This document shows, in pieces, positions 23,723 to 33,449 of a stretch of DNA of 64,000 bases. Each line of letters begins with the position of its first letter. Position 1 is the first letter of the stretch. The notes under the pieces are model-generated. The model was not told the origin of the DNA. It saw only the letters and a list, made by a program, of their open reading frames with translations, and ran no database searches. Location: positions 32,483 to 96,482 of the forward strand of contig JBNGIQ010008555.1 of the NCBI GenBank assembly GCA_049999765.1, read 5' to 3'. Source of the stretch: Phaeoceros laevis. Taxonomy: Eukaryota; Anthocerotophyta; Anthocerotopsida; Notothyladales. The translations under genes and the position numbers were made by a program.

Positions 23723-24464
23723 GTGAATTTTGTTTGCACCGTAGAGCTGTGCTTGATCAAGATGTTTGACAATGCTGCTCCAGCTGCTGACGTCCAAGTG
23801 GTAAATGCGATCTCAAGAGGAGCTGAGGGTGAGTGCAGTACTAGTTCACACGGTTTCCAGTGCCCCACAGGCATCTTCGTTTTCGCCCATAGAGGTACAG
23901 GTGTGAAGGTGAAGCTTTTTCTTACCCTGGGGGCCAGGTGGTTCATACCCTAGGTGCCAGCACCTGCCATGTACAGGATCACATCCCCGGCCTGGCAGGT
24001 GGTGTGACGGCAGAAACATCATCCACTTTCTGGGTGCCTGTTTCACAGCATAGCTGTGAACGTTTTAGTTGTGGATGCATTGGAGGACTGGTGGATGCAT
24101 GTGGCGGATTCATAAGCATTCATGGAAGAAGTGATGGGAGTAGTGCATTTGTGGCAGCCGTGGGATGGGTTTGCCCACGCTGACAGCCTTCACAGAGAAC
24201 GTCAGTCCCCATTTCACGCACGGTGTCCAGCTGGTGGAGACACCACATTTCCCCCATCGCCTGCTCCACTCAGTCGCTGACAGTCCTCAGCAAGCCCCAT
24301 TAGGGCATCTGGATGCAAACGGATGCTTGACTGGATCAAGCAGGTTGTGGACAGAACCAAGTCCTGCTCCTCGCAGCAGTGCACAGTTGCGGGAGAGCCT
24401 GCCACACGGCGCCCTCACCCGCCACGCCAACGTAATCTTCTCTGGAGACGAGCCTCTCTTCTGA
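23723..24464 (+). pseudogene. GDSL esterase pseudogene (partial tandem copy)
   Basis: Translated pieces match the intact gene upstream. SRGAEGECSTSSHGFQCPTGIFVFAHRGTG corresponds to its exon 1, but the catalytic Ser block is lost. LPTLTAFTENVSPHFTHGVQ corresponds to exon 2. LDANGCLTGS and LRESLPHGAL.RHANV correspond to exon 4. Frames change between the pieces and stops intervene. Exon 3 and exon 5 equivalents are not seen. It arose by duplication and has decayed; no product is expected. Confidence 0.75.
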
Positions 24465-24607
24465 TGATTCGAATTGTGTGTTTTGTCTGCAGATAGGAAA
24501 GCGACTCTGAAAAAGCACCCAGATCAATTTCTCTGACATGCATGCATTCAGCCACCAGCGACTTGTGTTGTGCTACGGTTCACTGTACGCTTTGTAGCGG
24601 GTGACAC

Positions 24608-24763
24608 ACTTGTCTCACGACGCCTGAATGGAAATGAGAATATTCACAGAGAGGCTCGCTACAGAGCAACACTTGTCTCCCGGCATCTGAATGGGAATGA
24701 GAATATTCACAGAGAGGCTCGTTACAGAGCAACACTTGTCTCCCGGCATCTGAATGGGAATGA
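24608..24763 (+). repeat. 63-bp tandem repeat (about 2.5 units)
   Basis: Units begin at 24608, 24671 and 24734 with ACTTGTCTC and are nearly identical. The period is a multiple of three, so one frame is open through all units and would encode a 21-residue repeat (SRHLNGNENIHREARYRA). No flanking gene makes use of that frame, so this is probably chance. Confidence 0.85.
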
Positions 24764-24861
24764 AAGTAAGCTCCTCTTGATATCGCATTTACCAGCTTAT
24801 TCATAATACTGTATTGTGCCTTGTCCATTCCGTGGTTGCACCAAGCCCTAGGAATTGGGGA

Positions 24862-25330
24862 CCTGTACTCCCAAACCCTATTTCTGCCGCCACCCTATTC
24901 CTGAGGATAAAATGACGCACAAGGAGAAAGAGGGCTCAGAACCGGAGGCGGGCGATGGCGGTGTGGAGCGGCTGGCTGCCATGTCCCGCAGCAGTTCCGC
25001 TCGGGAACATGGAGTCATGTAGGGATTCTGCAGGCCTAAGGGAGCTAGCTCTGCTCCCTCCATGACTCCAATGTCCCCAAGTGGAAACAACGCGGCTACT
25101 GCATGTGTGCTAACTGTCATATCCATCGTGAGCCCCACCAACAAGATGAGAGCTAGTCACCATCCTCCGCACCAGGTCCGCTCGGGAGCATGAAGTCATG
25201 GAGGGATTAGGCAGGCCCAAGGGAGCTAGTAGCTTCACTCCCTCCATGATTCCAATGTCCCCAAGCGGAAACAATGCGGCTACTGTGTGCGTACTCGTGT
25301 CAGGCCCATCGTGAGCCCTTGCCGACAAGA
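24862..25330 (+). repeat. Dispersed repeat with hairpin core, copies 1 and 2
   Basis: It starts with a block (CTCCCAAACCCTATTTCTGC, about 24869-24888) shared with the copy near 32930. Two tandem versions of a core follow (about 24980-25140 and 25180-25330), each with GCTCGGGA(A/G)CATG, then an inverted repeat around ATGGAGGGA...TCCCTCCAT, then GTCCCCAAG.GGAAACAA.GCGGCTACT and CATCGTGAGCCC. No transposase-like frame is seen, so it may be a non-autonomous element. Confidence 0.65.
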
Positions 25331-26719
25331 TGAGAGCAGGTGAACCCGAGGCATTTGTGAGTTTTAGGAAGAAGTCGCTGTGCTGGCTGTGACTCGTAGC
25401 CTCCAAGGCCTGCGCAGCTCCTCCTACTGTGGTGCTGGTCGGAGCTGCTGGTTAACTTGATGGGCATTTCGTAGATCTAGATTGGTTCACAGATCTGAGA
25501 ACGTGTACATCAGTTTTCTTTGGAGGTAGAGATCTGACCCTTGATGTTGTCCTCCAGGGGGAGAAGTGGTTGGCCCAAAACCTTACCTGGTGAAGAAGTC
25601 CGTGTACTTCCGAGTACTTCATCCTCTCGTGGGCAAGTGTAGCAATTAAGTGTTCAAAGCCAGATGGGTTACCTGAGTTTAGTGTCAGCCACTTCTGGCT
25701 CAACAGCAAATCGTCGAAGCACTAGGACAGGTACTCCAGAATGTTCAGGTAATCATGTGATCTTTAGAGTGTTTGCGAGCCTGACTTCGAGACAGGAATG
25801 TAAGCTGTACTTACCGTTGGTTTGGCTTGTTCACAAATCCATAGACTTTAGTTGTCTTCCCATATCTTGGCGCTCCTAGCACGGGGTCTCTTACATCTGA
25901 AGAGGTGGTGCAGCCTTTGAAGGCATGTGCTCGGTCAGGAAAGAGGGAGTTGCATTTGCTGGGGGCTTTTGACGCCAGTCCCTTTCATGATAATCTTCGA
26001 ACCAGCCTCTCTGCTTGTTGTGAGTATGGTAAGAGTTTGGGAGCGTGCTTGGGTTGGACAGGTTGGTCCGTGCCGTGCTTCTCCTTGGCAGGGTTTTGCT
26101 TGGTGACGAACAAGGAGGGACGAGACCAGACAACTACTGATGTGAGCCTACGGAGGCTGTATGAATCCTACCTATGCGCCGAAGTTGCCCATCAACTTCC
26201 GGTGGCAGGTTCAGTGGACAATCTTGTCCTAGGTACTGTTAGCTTTGTGAAGTAGAGTAGTGAGCAGGTAGTTAGGACGCAAGCCTGCTTCACCTGAAGC
26301 TCTAGGTCCCATTAGTAAACTTGAGCCAAGTTTTCATGTACCGTTTCTTTTGGGCACATGAAATCGGGCCCAATCCAAGCACGCCGAAGTATCTCTTTCT
26401 GGTCAGTCTGAAAAAGAGAAGGGCCCAATCCTCTCGGGATGTTACACCAGCACCACAGAAATCTTCACGAGTGGAAAGGCTTGCAGAGAGAGAGAGTTGC
26501 TTTTTCGTGCCCGGTGCAATTGAGGAGCTGCTAATCAGTTCCATGGAGATCCGACAGATTGAAAGCAAACCAGGATTCACCAAATGACCGAGCCATTGAG
26601 GGCTTGCTGCATTTCGTCCCCGCCTTCCAGAGTTGTGCACCTCATGTCGGTGAGATGAGAGCCACTCGCGCAGACACTCATGAATTCCCCAGTTCTATTG
26701 TAAGAGAGGACTGGCCGTC

Positions 26720-26960
26720 ACAAATCGTATGGTTTTCGATCAGGCGTCACAAAGAGTAGGGTTCCGATCACGCGTCACAAACTTCCCGTTTTCCGATGAC
26801 GCGTCCCAAAGAGAAGTATAGAACCCGGTTTGTTGCACCGGGTAAAAGTTTTTTTGCGGACTCCCGGACGGCCCGGTTTGTTGCATCCCCTCTCGCGAAT
26901 GCAACTTTTCGGGAAAATCATGTAGACGTAGTCCCGTTTGTTGCATCCTTTTTCGCCATC
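26720..26960. repeat. Degenerate tandem repeats with GCGTCACAAA and CGGTTTGTTGCA
   Basis: Three units with CG(A)TCA.GCGTCACAAA at 26740-26815 belong to the same family as the larger array at 32676-32870. They are followed by three copies of CCCG(G)TTTGTTGCA (26827, 26872 and 26932), spaced about 45-60 bp. The same motif occurs in inverted orientation (GCAACAAACCG) at the edge of the other array, so the two loci share a composite repeat. Confidence 0.6.
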
Positions 26961-27295
26961 GTGTATTTTCAGGGTGCTGTCCTCAGTTGATACAGCACAT
27001 CACTGTCTCTTGCAGGCTGCGCCTGCCTGCAGAAAAAGATTGCCCCATGATCCTGCTTGCCGTGAAACTGACCAATGGTACGCACCACCTCTCCTCTAGT
27101 AGCAAAGAAGTATTTCTAAATAGTGACTAAACAGCACCTATACTCACACTCCTTATTCTGCAAACATTGGCCGCTAGCATCATTGCTCGACTCTTTCGTG
27201 CTCAGCTTTCCCGCAGTTAAAAGGCCATCCTGCTTTCGAATCCTATTTCGCAGCTGCAATCTGTCCTGCAAGGAGAGGAATGATTTCACACAAAG

Positions 27296-27695
27296 GCAAC
27301 ACTGCGCAACATGTTCACCAATGTAGCTCATCCGAAGAAGCAATCAGTGAACTTCATATCAAGCGTGCCTTGCTTGAGGTGGTAACCAGTTGAGCTGTAA
27401 AGGCTGGTACTAGTCTTCGGTATGCTGACCGTCAAGTTTGTAGAGTCCACCAGCAGCATTCTCAGTGACCCCGATGCTTTGACGACTGCGAATGTGAGCT
27501 TGTGGCAGGCAAAAGTTTTAAAAAATCAGCCGAACTTCATTTCCGTTACATCCATCCTCTTCACTCCTCAAGTGGCAACAGGCATCCAGCGCTGACTTTG
27601 AGGGTGTGGACGCTTGGTTCCTGCCCAATATATCCGGGTTCTTGTGATTGGTTCTTCAGATGAGCTACATTGGTGAACATGTTGCGCAGTGTTGC
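27296..27695. repeat. Perfect 37-bp inverted repeat pair
   Basis: The bases 27296-27332 are the exact reverse complement of 27659-27695. The spacer is about 326 bp. The right arm lies inside the WDR7-like pseudogene, so the left arm is probably an inverted duplication of it. Confidence 0.9.
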
Positions 27696-27877
27696 GATCA
27701 TTTTAGGCAGAAATGGGTGTCCTGGAAACATCCTCACGACCTGCAACGTATCAAGAGACACAACGGCAACGCATGCATCATCTCCCACTGTAATAAAACA
27801 TCGAGACCAAGGAGACATCGTGCCAGGTGGGGGAAGCACCATCTGCCTGACATGTCCAGGGTTGCTCCTGTCAGGAG

Positions 27878-27911
27878 CACCCTGTTGCTCCTGTACAGGA
27901 GCAACAGGGTG
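27878..27911. repeat. Perfect 34-bp palindrome
   Basis: The left 17 bases (CACCCTGTTGCTCCTGT) are followed directly by their exact reverse complement. It lies inside the WDR7-like sequence between the codons for HHPVAPV and HVRQM, adding codons without a conserved counterpart. A further TTGCTCCTG just outside it suggests a fold-back replication event. Confidence 0.92.
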
Positions 27912-28886
27912 ATGCAGAAATGTCAAAGGAGCTCCTTTTTCTCGCAGATCCACACACATAGTGTTGAATCCATGCTGCCAGATATCAGCACTCTCCCAAA
28001 ATGGGTCATATGGTGCTCTGCCAGAGAAAGGACAGGTGCTGAGTGGCCACAAAGTAGCGAGCTCGCTGTTTGAAAATGCGTTCTGGACTGTAGCTATCAG
28101 TTGAGTCTACTGGCTCTATGGCCTCAAGTTCAACCATCCTTATTTCTCCACTACCATACCCGTACACAAGCATGGAAGGTACGAGAGAGCTGCCCGACAA
28201 TAGCAAAGTGGCACAAACAAACAAGTTTCTGTCCAGCAGCTCATGGCTGCCAGGTGCTTCATCTAAGGAGCTGGATTTCGTGATATGCTTGCGTGAGGAT
28301 GTCTTATCTTCTCCCTCTTTACCATCTGACCTTCCCCAGCCATTCTCAGGTTCTCCTTCTTCAATTCTTGGTCTTTCCCAGGCTACTACAGGTACACGTC
28401 CCACATACACCACCTGTAGAGCTTGCTTTCAGCAATCACTCCACAGACCAGCATAACAGCATGTTTCTGCGTCTCCCAAGCTGACTAATAAGCCCTCTGA
28501 ATGAAGTGACGAGTCGGGACTATCCAATACAGCCAGATGCCAACCTGTAAGTCTGGTTTGCAGAACTGGGTCAACCTCGGATCCTGGCCAAAGTGAGTCT
28601 GAGCGACCAAGAAAATCGTTTAGACGCCAGTAGTGAGATTTGAGCCGCCTCTGAAGGACTCTTTGGACACTCCCGCCTTTGGACACTGCCCCTGTCCAGG
28701 CAACTGCTGTCAGCGGGCAAAACGAGCCCCCCCTGCCCAAAAGCAGTGAGACTGATCGGTCAAGCATGCACATGCAAGCATCAACACCATTATGAAGCAT
28801 GAATTTGCACCCACAACGGCATTGGCCACGAAACGCCTACCTTCTCTTTGCACTGCGGTGACCTTCCTTTCAGCCTCGAGGCTGCT

Positions 28887-28953
28887 ATATCGCAGCATTT
28901 TATTGCGATATCGCAGCTTAGGGCTGCGATATCGCAATAAAATGCTGCGATAT
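28887..28953. repeat. 31-bp inverted repeat with GCGATATCGC cores
   Basis: The arms 28887-28917 and 28923-28953 are perfect reverse complements separated by five bases (TTAGG). Each arm carries a GCGATATCGC or similar palindrome. The same core recurs at 32545-32645. It is likely a small fold-back element. Confidence 0.88.
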
Positions 28954-29213
28954 CGTAGCTTTCTATTGCGATATTGCAACCCTAACCCGCTACGCTCGCT
29001 CACGCTTCCCCCTCGCCTTTTCGCTCACTCTCCCACTCGCCTGCTTGCAAGCTCTGGCAACAAGCTTGAAGATCGTTGTGTGACTGCAAATCGCGCGCAA
29101 GGATGGTGAAGGTTGAGGAGGTTCAGAAGGCTGGAGAGGGCGTTGGAGCCGTAGATGTATCTGAATCCCAGGGCCTGCTTTAGAAGGCAAGCAGCAGCCG
29201 GGGTATTGTGGAC

Positions 29214-30174
29214 ATGCTCGAGGACAATGGAGAGGGCGTTAGAGCCCTGGTTGTGGCGCAAGAGCTGACTGAAGATGCCAGAGAGGGCGTTGGAGCCCTC
29301 GTGCTTCATGGAGCATCCTTCACGCCTAGGGAATTGGCTATGGGCCTCTACGACCCTAAGTGGACATGGCTGCGCCAAAATTTCAAAGATAAAGGGTATC
29401 CTGATGTGGAGAAGGCGTTGAAATTTCTCCCTACTGCAGCTAGGCGTGAAAAATTTTTCGAGCAGTATTATTATGTGATGCAACCAAGCAAATCGGGCGA
29501 CAGGCCTAGGACGAGTGCCGAAGGATTCAAAGTGTACAAATCAGGACCTAAAGTTGGCCCGTTGTGGAAGAATGAATGGGTTGCAGATTTGGAATCCATC
29601 GTGCTTTGTGCGTTTGCGTTTGGCAAAAAACTTTGGATCCAGGAAAAGAAGAGAAAGATAGGGCACGAAGAGACGGAAAAAGTTGCAGAGAAAGATAGGG
29701 CACGAAGAGACGGAAAAAGTTGCAGGCTCGGACAGACTATCAGCATCACTGGCAATGGCATTTGTCTTGTACAAGGATAGAGCAATCCCGTATGACTTCT
29801 ATGGCTTTGCCTTGAAACATGTGAAGAAACATGCGAAGAATTCCACCGGTCCAAGACCATCAACTCTGACTGTTGCAGAAATTGATCAGCCGATGGTCTC
29901 TGCACAAGTAATTTCTTCTGCTTTTGCAATTCGGGAGCAGCAGTTTTATGACTTCAAGCACAGAGAACTCTTTGGGTTATCATCGCGAAAGCAACAAGCA
30001 TTGACATTAAAGAAACAGGGGGAATGCGATAAGAATTTGAAGGACATGGCATCTCAAATGGCTGAATTGCAGGAGAGGATGAAGGCGACTAAAGCTTGGA
30101 GGGACAAGTACAAGAAGGAGGCCGAGGACTTGGCCCAGAAGGCTGAAAAAGCTAGAGCAAAGCTTGGTTTTTGA
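29214..30174 (+). pseudogene. Unknown coiled-coil protein gene broken by a 37-bp tandem duplication
   Basis: Two overlapping frames (29214-29780 and 29683-30174) would form one protein of about 300 residues if one copy of a perfect 37-bp tandem duplication (29652-29688 and 29689-29725) were absent. The first part contains repeated EGV.AL motifs, encoded by GAGAGGGCGTTGGAGCC-like repeats at 29131, 29228 and 29282, then a compact segment (TPRELAMGLYDPKWTWLRQNF, KALKFLPTAARREKFFEQYY). The second part is a basic coiled coil ending KAEKARAKLGF. I recognise no family. It stands among repeats, with no intron visible. It could be a gene of a mobile element or a lineage-specific gene. Confidence 0.55.
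29652..29725 (+). repeat. Perfect 37-bp tandem duplication inside an ORF
   Basis: Two identical adjacent units, each starting AGAAAGATAGGGCACGAAGA. The length is not a multiple of three, so the second copy shifts the frame of the host ORF. Confidence 0.95.
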
Positions 30175-30840
30175 CTTCAGATTTTTGACTTCAGACACTT
30201 GTAACAAGTGATCTGTTAACAAGTGATCTATTTTCAACTTTTCTGTGCTCTATTTAGGACCCTTAGATCTGGTTTGTATACATGTGAGGCATGGTGGCAT
30301 TGCAAATACGACGGCTTGGATTGAGGAGCTACGCTCGTGGGAGCATTAAGGAGCTGTTCTAAGATGCAGCTCCTTAATTACTGGATGGAGCCTTATCGGT
30401 TTGAGAAAGAGCGTCCGATTGGGCACCTGTGGATTGTCTGATATGAATGCAGTGCAACTAGTCCTCCTGAAATCTGTCGAACGAAGTAGGTGAAAGCCAC
30501 TATATGACTATGTTGTCATCTGATGATGCCAAACAATTAACAAGTCAAAGAAAATGTTCTGCTTGTCTTATGTTCACCTGAGTGAAATAGGACCAGATTT
30601 GTGCCTCTTCAAAGTGCTGAGCACGGTTTTTGCAGAATGTTCCTAGTTAGGTGCCAGACAGGTGCAAGCGCAGTGCAAAGCCTAGTTTTGCAAAGCCTAG
30701 TTTGTGCTCAAGGTGTTTTGATTCCATCAGTTTTTAATGTTGCCCGGTGATTTTGCACAAATGCCTGTTTGCACCACCACTTGCTTTGTCCAGAGCACTG
30801 CACTTGTTTTGCTCCCTAACCCCCAGGATTTTACATTCTT

Positions 30841-31170
30841 GGTCTAGATTGTAAATTCGTCTTCTTCCAAGCTACTGAGAATGGATTCCAGGGCAGAAAA
30901 GAGCTTCATCCACGTAGTAGAGTCTTTCAGAGGGACGACCTCTTGTTGAATGCATCCAATCATGCCGCTAAATTCTGCATAAAGATTTAGAGCAATGTCA
31001 TGTAAACCCGCACTCAGATTGTTAGACCAGCTGTCACACTTTAGAGTCCAGGGTTTCATGTAGCTATGAGGGAGTTTACCGCAGGCTGGCACGTGAGGGT
31101 CGTCACTGAGGGCAACGATCTTGCAGCAGGAGTGGGGCAGTTTGTTTGGCACAACAAACTCATCATACCT
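30841..31170 (-). CDS. Hypothetical protein, possible 3'-terminal exon
   Basis: A minus-strand frame opens after a possible acceptor (GGAACAG, about 31172) and runs to a TAG near 30845. The peptide (YDEFVVPNKLPHSCCKIVAL ... ALESILSSLEEDEFTI) has a natural composition and an acidic C-terminus but no motif I recognise. No upstream exon is visible. It may be a gene remnant. Confidence 0.3.
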
Positions 31171-31838
31171 GTTCCTTTATGGATGTTAGAGGTATAGGTG
31201 TTTGACTGCAAATGGGTACTCTGAAGAGAGAGAAGACATGTAGGCACTTGGAGCAAAATTACAGGTGACAATTCCACTCCACCCTCTGAACTTGGATGAA
31301 ACTCTTTAAATATTCTCTGACACTAGCATGCGAAACTAGATGAAAAGCAATTCCGAAAGTGTCAGCTGGTTTGAAGGCATCCTTTTGATGTTTCTGTACC
31401 GTGTGGTAGTAGCATGCTGCCACCCCTGACGTGAAAGAAACTAGTCCAAAGGTAGTCCTGGACTCACTCTACAGATACTGGGCTACTGACGAACCTCTGA
31501 GGGAGGGCATTATATGATCTGATCAGGTCATTGAAACTTGAAGCAGATTGGGAAGGCCCATGGCGCACCATCGTTCAAGCTCTCTCTGCCTGATGCTGTT
31601 TTCCTTCTCCCATATCCAGGTTGTAGACCAGTAAGAGACCCTTGGCATTTTTTGACATTGCTGGCCAGCAAGACTGATACCTGCAATACTCACAAATGTT
31701 GGAACCTAACGTTAGAACCTAATTTCCTGGGGTGCAAGCAGGCTCAGAAAAGAGTGCTACTGCTACGACAAAGATCTGCAAGGTTCCTGCTATAGGCAGC
31801 AAAATGCAGCTGCAAACACCTCGCTCCCTCCTTAGGCA

Positions 31839-31990
31839 GTATTGTATTCTTTTCCAAGGAAGGATCTTCAACCTGGTGAGCTTAGCTTCTAGTATTGTAT
31901 TGTTTTCCAAGGAAGGATCTTAAACCTGGTGAGCTTAGCTTCTAGTATTGTATTCTTTTCCAAGGAAGGATCTTCAACCTGAAGAGCTTA
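31839..31990. repeat. 52-53-bp tandem repeat, three units, spanning an exon-intron junction
   Basis: Units start at 31839, 31891 and 31944 with AGTATTGTATT. Each contains, on the minus strand, a copy of the 5' splice junction of the adjacent kinase exon (AAGCTC..CAG/GTTGAAGATCC). Confidence 0.88.
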
Positions 31991-32067
31991 GCTAGGTCAC
32001 CACGCTCGCAGAACTCCATCACAGTATAGAGCTTGTCACCCTCGACGAAGGCATCATAATACTTGAT
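31979..32067 (-). pseudogene. NEK-type protein kinase, isolated exon
   Basis: An exon flanked by a good acceptor (GGACATCAG) and donor (TTCAG/GTTGAAG) encodes IKYYDAFVEGDKLYTVMEFC followed by ERGDLAKLF. This matches kinase subdomains IV-V of NIMA-related (NEK) kinases, with the hinge Glu-Phe-Cys and a Gly-Asp-Leu. Neighbouring kinase exons were not found within the window, so this is probably a captured or relict exon. NEK kinases act in microtubule and cell-cycle control. Confidence 0.5.
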
Positions 32068-32187
32068 CTGATGTCCACAGAGAATTCCGTGAATACGCAA
32101 ATCGGCTAGCTGGAAGTTTGACTGCTTGTAGGTTCAGTATCAAGCAAAGGAGGCATACCACGTTCTGATGCCTGCCAGATGCAAGTA

Positions 32188-32540
32188 GGTGAATCTGTTT
32201 CACTGCTTCATCTCGTTTTTTGTTCCGATTGTTGGAGATTGAACGAAGAAGACCTGGCTTCCTGGCTGGGAGGAGCTTGTCCTGCTGTTGAAGAGCTTCG
32301 TGTGGTGAATTCTCCACATATACGGTTCAGCCTTCTATCTTTATTGGCACTACCTTGCCCCTTGATCCAAGTGGCTGAGTTCTCCTTAGACATAAGCTGT
32401 TTGGTGAAACAAAAGCTTCATGTGGAGGGTTGTGTCCGGGAAGATACACCTTTCAGCACTTTTGGTTCTCCTCGGAGGGTTGCTTGGCTCTCTTGCTTAC
32501 TGGAACATCTGACAGAGCTTTGCCTGGCCACTTCAGCTAA
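32188..32540 (+). pseudogene. Leucine-rich-repeat gene fragment (F-box/LRR style)
   Basis: An open plus-strand stretch encodes RLNEEDLASWLGGACPAVEE followed by LRVVNSPHIRFSLLSLLALP and later LLEHLTELCLA. The alternation of CP.VEELRV and leucine-rich strings is typical of LRRs in plant F-box or FBD proteins. It runs directly into the GCGATATCGC and TGACGCGTCA repeats at 32545, which truncate it. No F-box is present. Confidence 0.4.
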
Positions 32541-32544
32541 GCAT

Positions 32545-32645
32545 GCAATATCGCAGCCTCGTAAGAAAAGGCTGGCTGCGATATCGCAGCCTCGCACTAT
32601 TTGGGATACGGCAGCCTTTAATTGGGAGGCTGCGATATCGCATGC
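32545..32645. repeat. GCGATATCGC palindrome cluster
   Basis: Three copies of (GCT)GCGATATCGCA or part of it are arranged in both orientations within 100 bp. They belong to the same family as the fold-back at 28887-28953. Confidence 0.7.
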
Positions 32646-32675
32646 CTCCGCGTCACGCGACGCAACAAACCGAAT

Positions 32676-32870
32676 AGACACGTCTCAAAGAGTAGGGTTT
32701 TCCGATGACGCGTCACAACCTACCCGTTTCCCGATGACGCGTCACAACCTACCCGTTTTCCGATGACGCGTCACAACCTTCCCGTTTCCCGATGACGCGT
32801 CCCAAAGAGTAGTGGTTTCCGATGACGCGTCACAAAGAGTAGGGTTTTCCAATGACGCGTCACAAAGAGT
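32676..32870. repeat. 29-30-bp tandem array with TGACGCGTCA palindrome
   Basis: Units carry TGACGCGTCA (or one-base variants) at 32706, 32735, 32764, 32793, 32823 and 32853, with spacing 29, 29, 29, 30 and 30. Between them stand two alternating fillers: CAACCTACCCGTTTTCCGA or CAAAGAGTAGGGTTTTCCGA. At least one degenerate unit precedes the array. Confidence 0.9.
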
Positions 32871-32919
32871 AGGCATTGGTGCGTGGCGTTCGCTTGTCCA
32901 TTCGAGCCGCTTAGGGTTT

Positions 32920-33240
32920 GGGACCTGTACTCCCAAACCCTATTTCTGCCGCCACCAACAAGCCCCTTGCGGCAGACTATATAACGACGTAGGAAGAGCA
33001 GCAGTGCCATTTGGAAGTGGGTGATGGAGTTTCGGAGGAGTTGGTCGCCGTGTCCCGCAGGAGTTCCGCTCGGGAACATGAAATCATGGAGGGCTTCAGC
33101 AGGCGAAAGGGATGCAGCTCTACGCCCTCCGTGGTTCCATTGTCCCCAAGCGGAAACAACGCGGCTACTGTATGCGTGCAAAACAACGCGGCTACTGTAT
33201 GCGTGCAAACTGTCAGCCCCATCGTGAGCCCGGCCGTCTC
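32920..33240 (+). repeat. Dispersed repeat with hairpin core, copy 3
   Basis: It shares with 24862-25330 the entry block (CCTGTACTCCCAAACCCTAT), GTTCCGCTCGGGAACATG, the inverted repeat ATCATGGAGGGC...GCCCTCCGTGGT, GTCCCCAAGCGGAAACAACG and CATCGTGAGCCC. The segment AACAACGCGGCTACTGTATG is tandemly repeated (33159 and 33183). A TATATAACG motif is present near 32979. Confidence 0.65.
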
Positions 33241-33449
33241 GAGGACACATTCACCAAATCAGATATACATGTGGATTCATTGCTGCAAGGTGTTCAGGTT
33301 GGTATCTCCAGCTGGTCGGTGCTAGGTGAAGGGCAGCCACAACCTTTGATGGTGATCATGAATGGTCTAGTGATCTAGGACTCTGCCCACAACAGATGAG
33401 ATCTAGAATCCAGACGAGATGGTGGAAGATGGTTTGTAATGTGAAGTAA

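Larger units (their letters stand above)
27110..28800 (-). pseudogene. WDR7/rabconnectin-3-beta-like WD40 gene, decayed
   Basis: Minus-strand translations contain VLISGSMDSTLCVW, then after a frame change DLREKGAPLTFLHHPVAP, RQMVLPPPG..SPWSRCFITVGDDACVAVVSLDTLQVVRMFPGHP, and upstream LVYGYGSGEIRMVELE. This order matches the N-terminal propeller of plant WDR7-like proteins, which assist V-ATPase assembly and vesicle traffic. Lesions are clear: a one-base frameshift between CVW and DLRE near 27952, an in-frame stretch at 27878-27911 caused by a perfect palindrome, and no FPGHP continuation. Farther parts of the large gene (over 1,000 residues) were not found. The region 28430-28800 is assigned only because it is open on the same strand. 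Confidence 0.6.

Noticed and set aside
24608-24763. 21-residue repeat protein encoded by the 63-bp units
   Set aside because: No start context or flanking domain; the open frame follows from the period being a multiple of three.
26302-26640. Minus-strand frame of 112 codons
   Set aside because: No recognisable domain, no conserved neighbour and repeat-rich surroundings; cannot be told from chance.
28975-28990. AACCCTAACCC as a telomere tract
   Set aside because: Only about two units are present; this occurs by chance and in many plant promoters.
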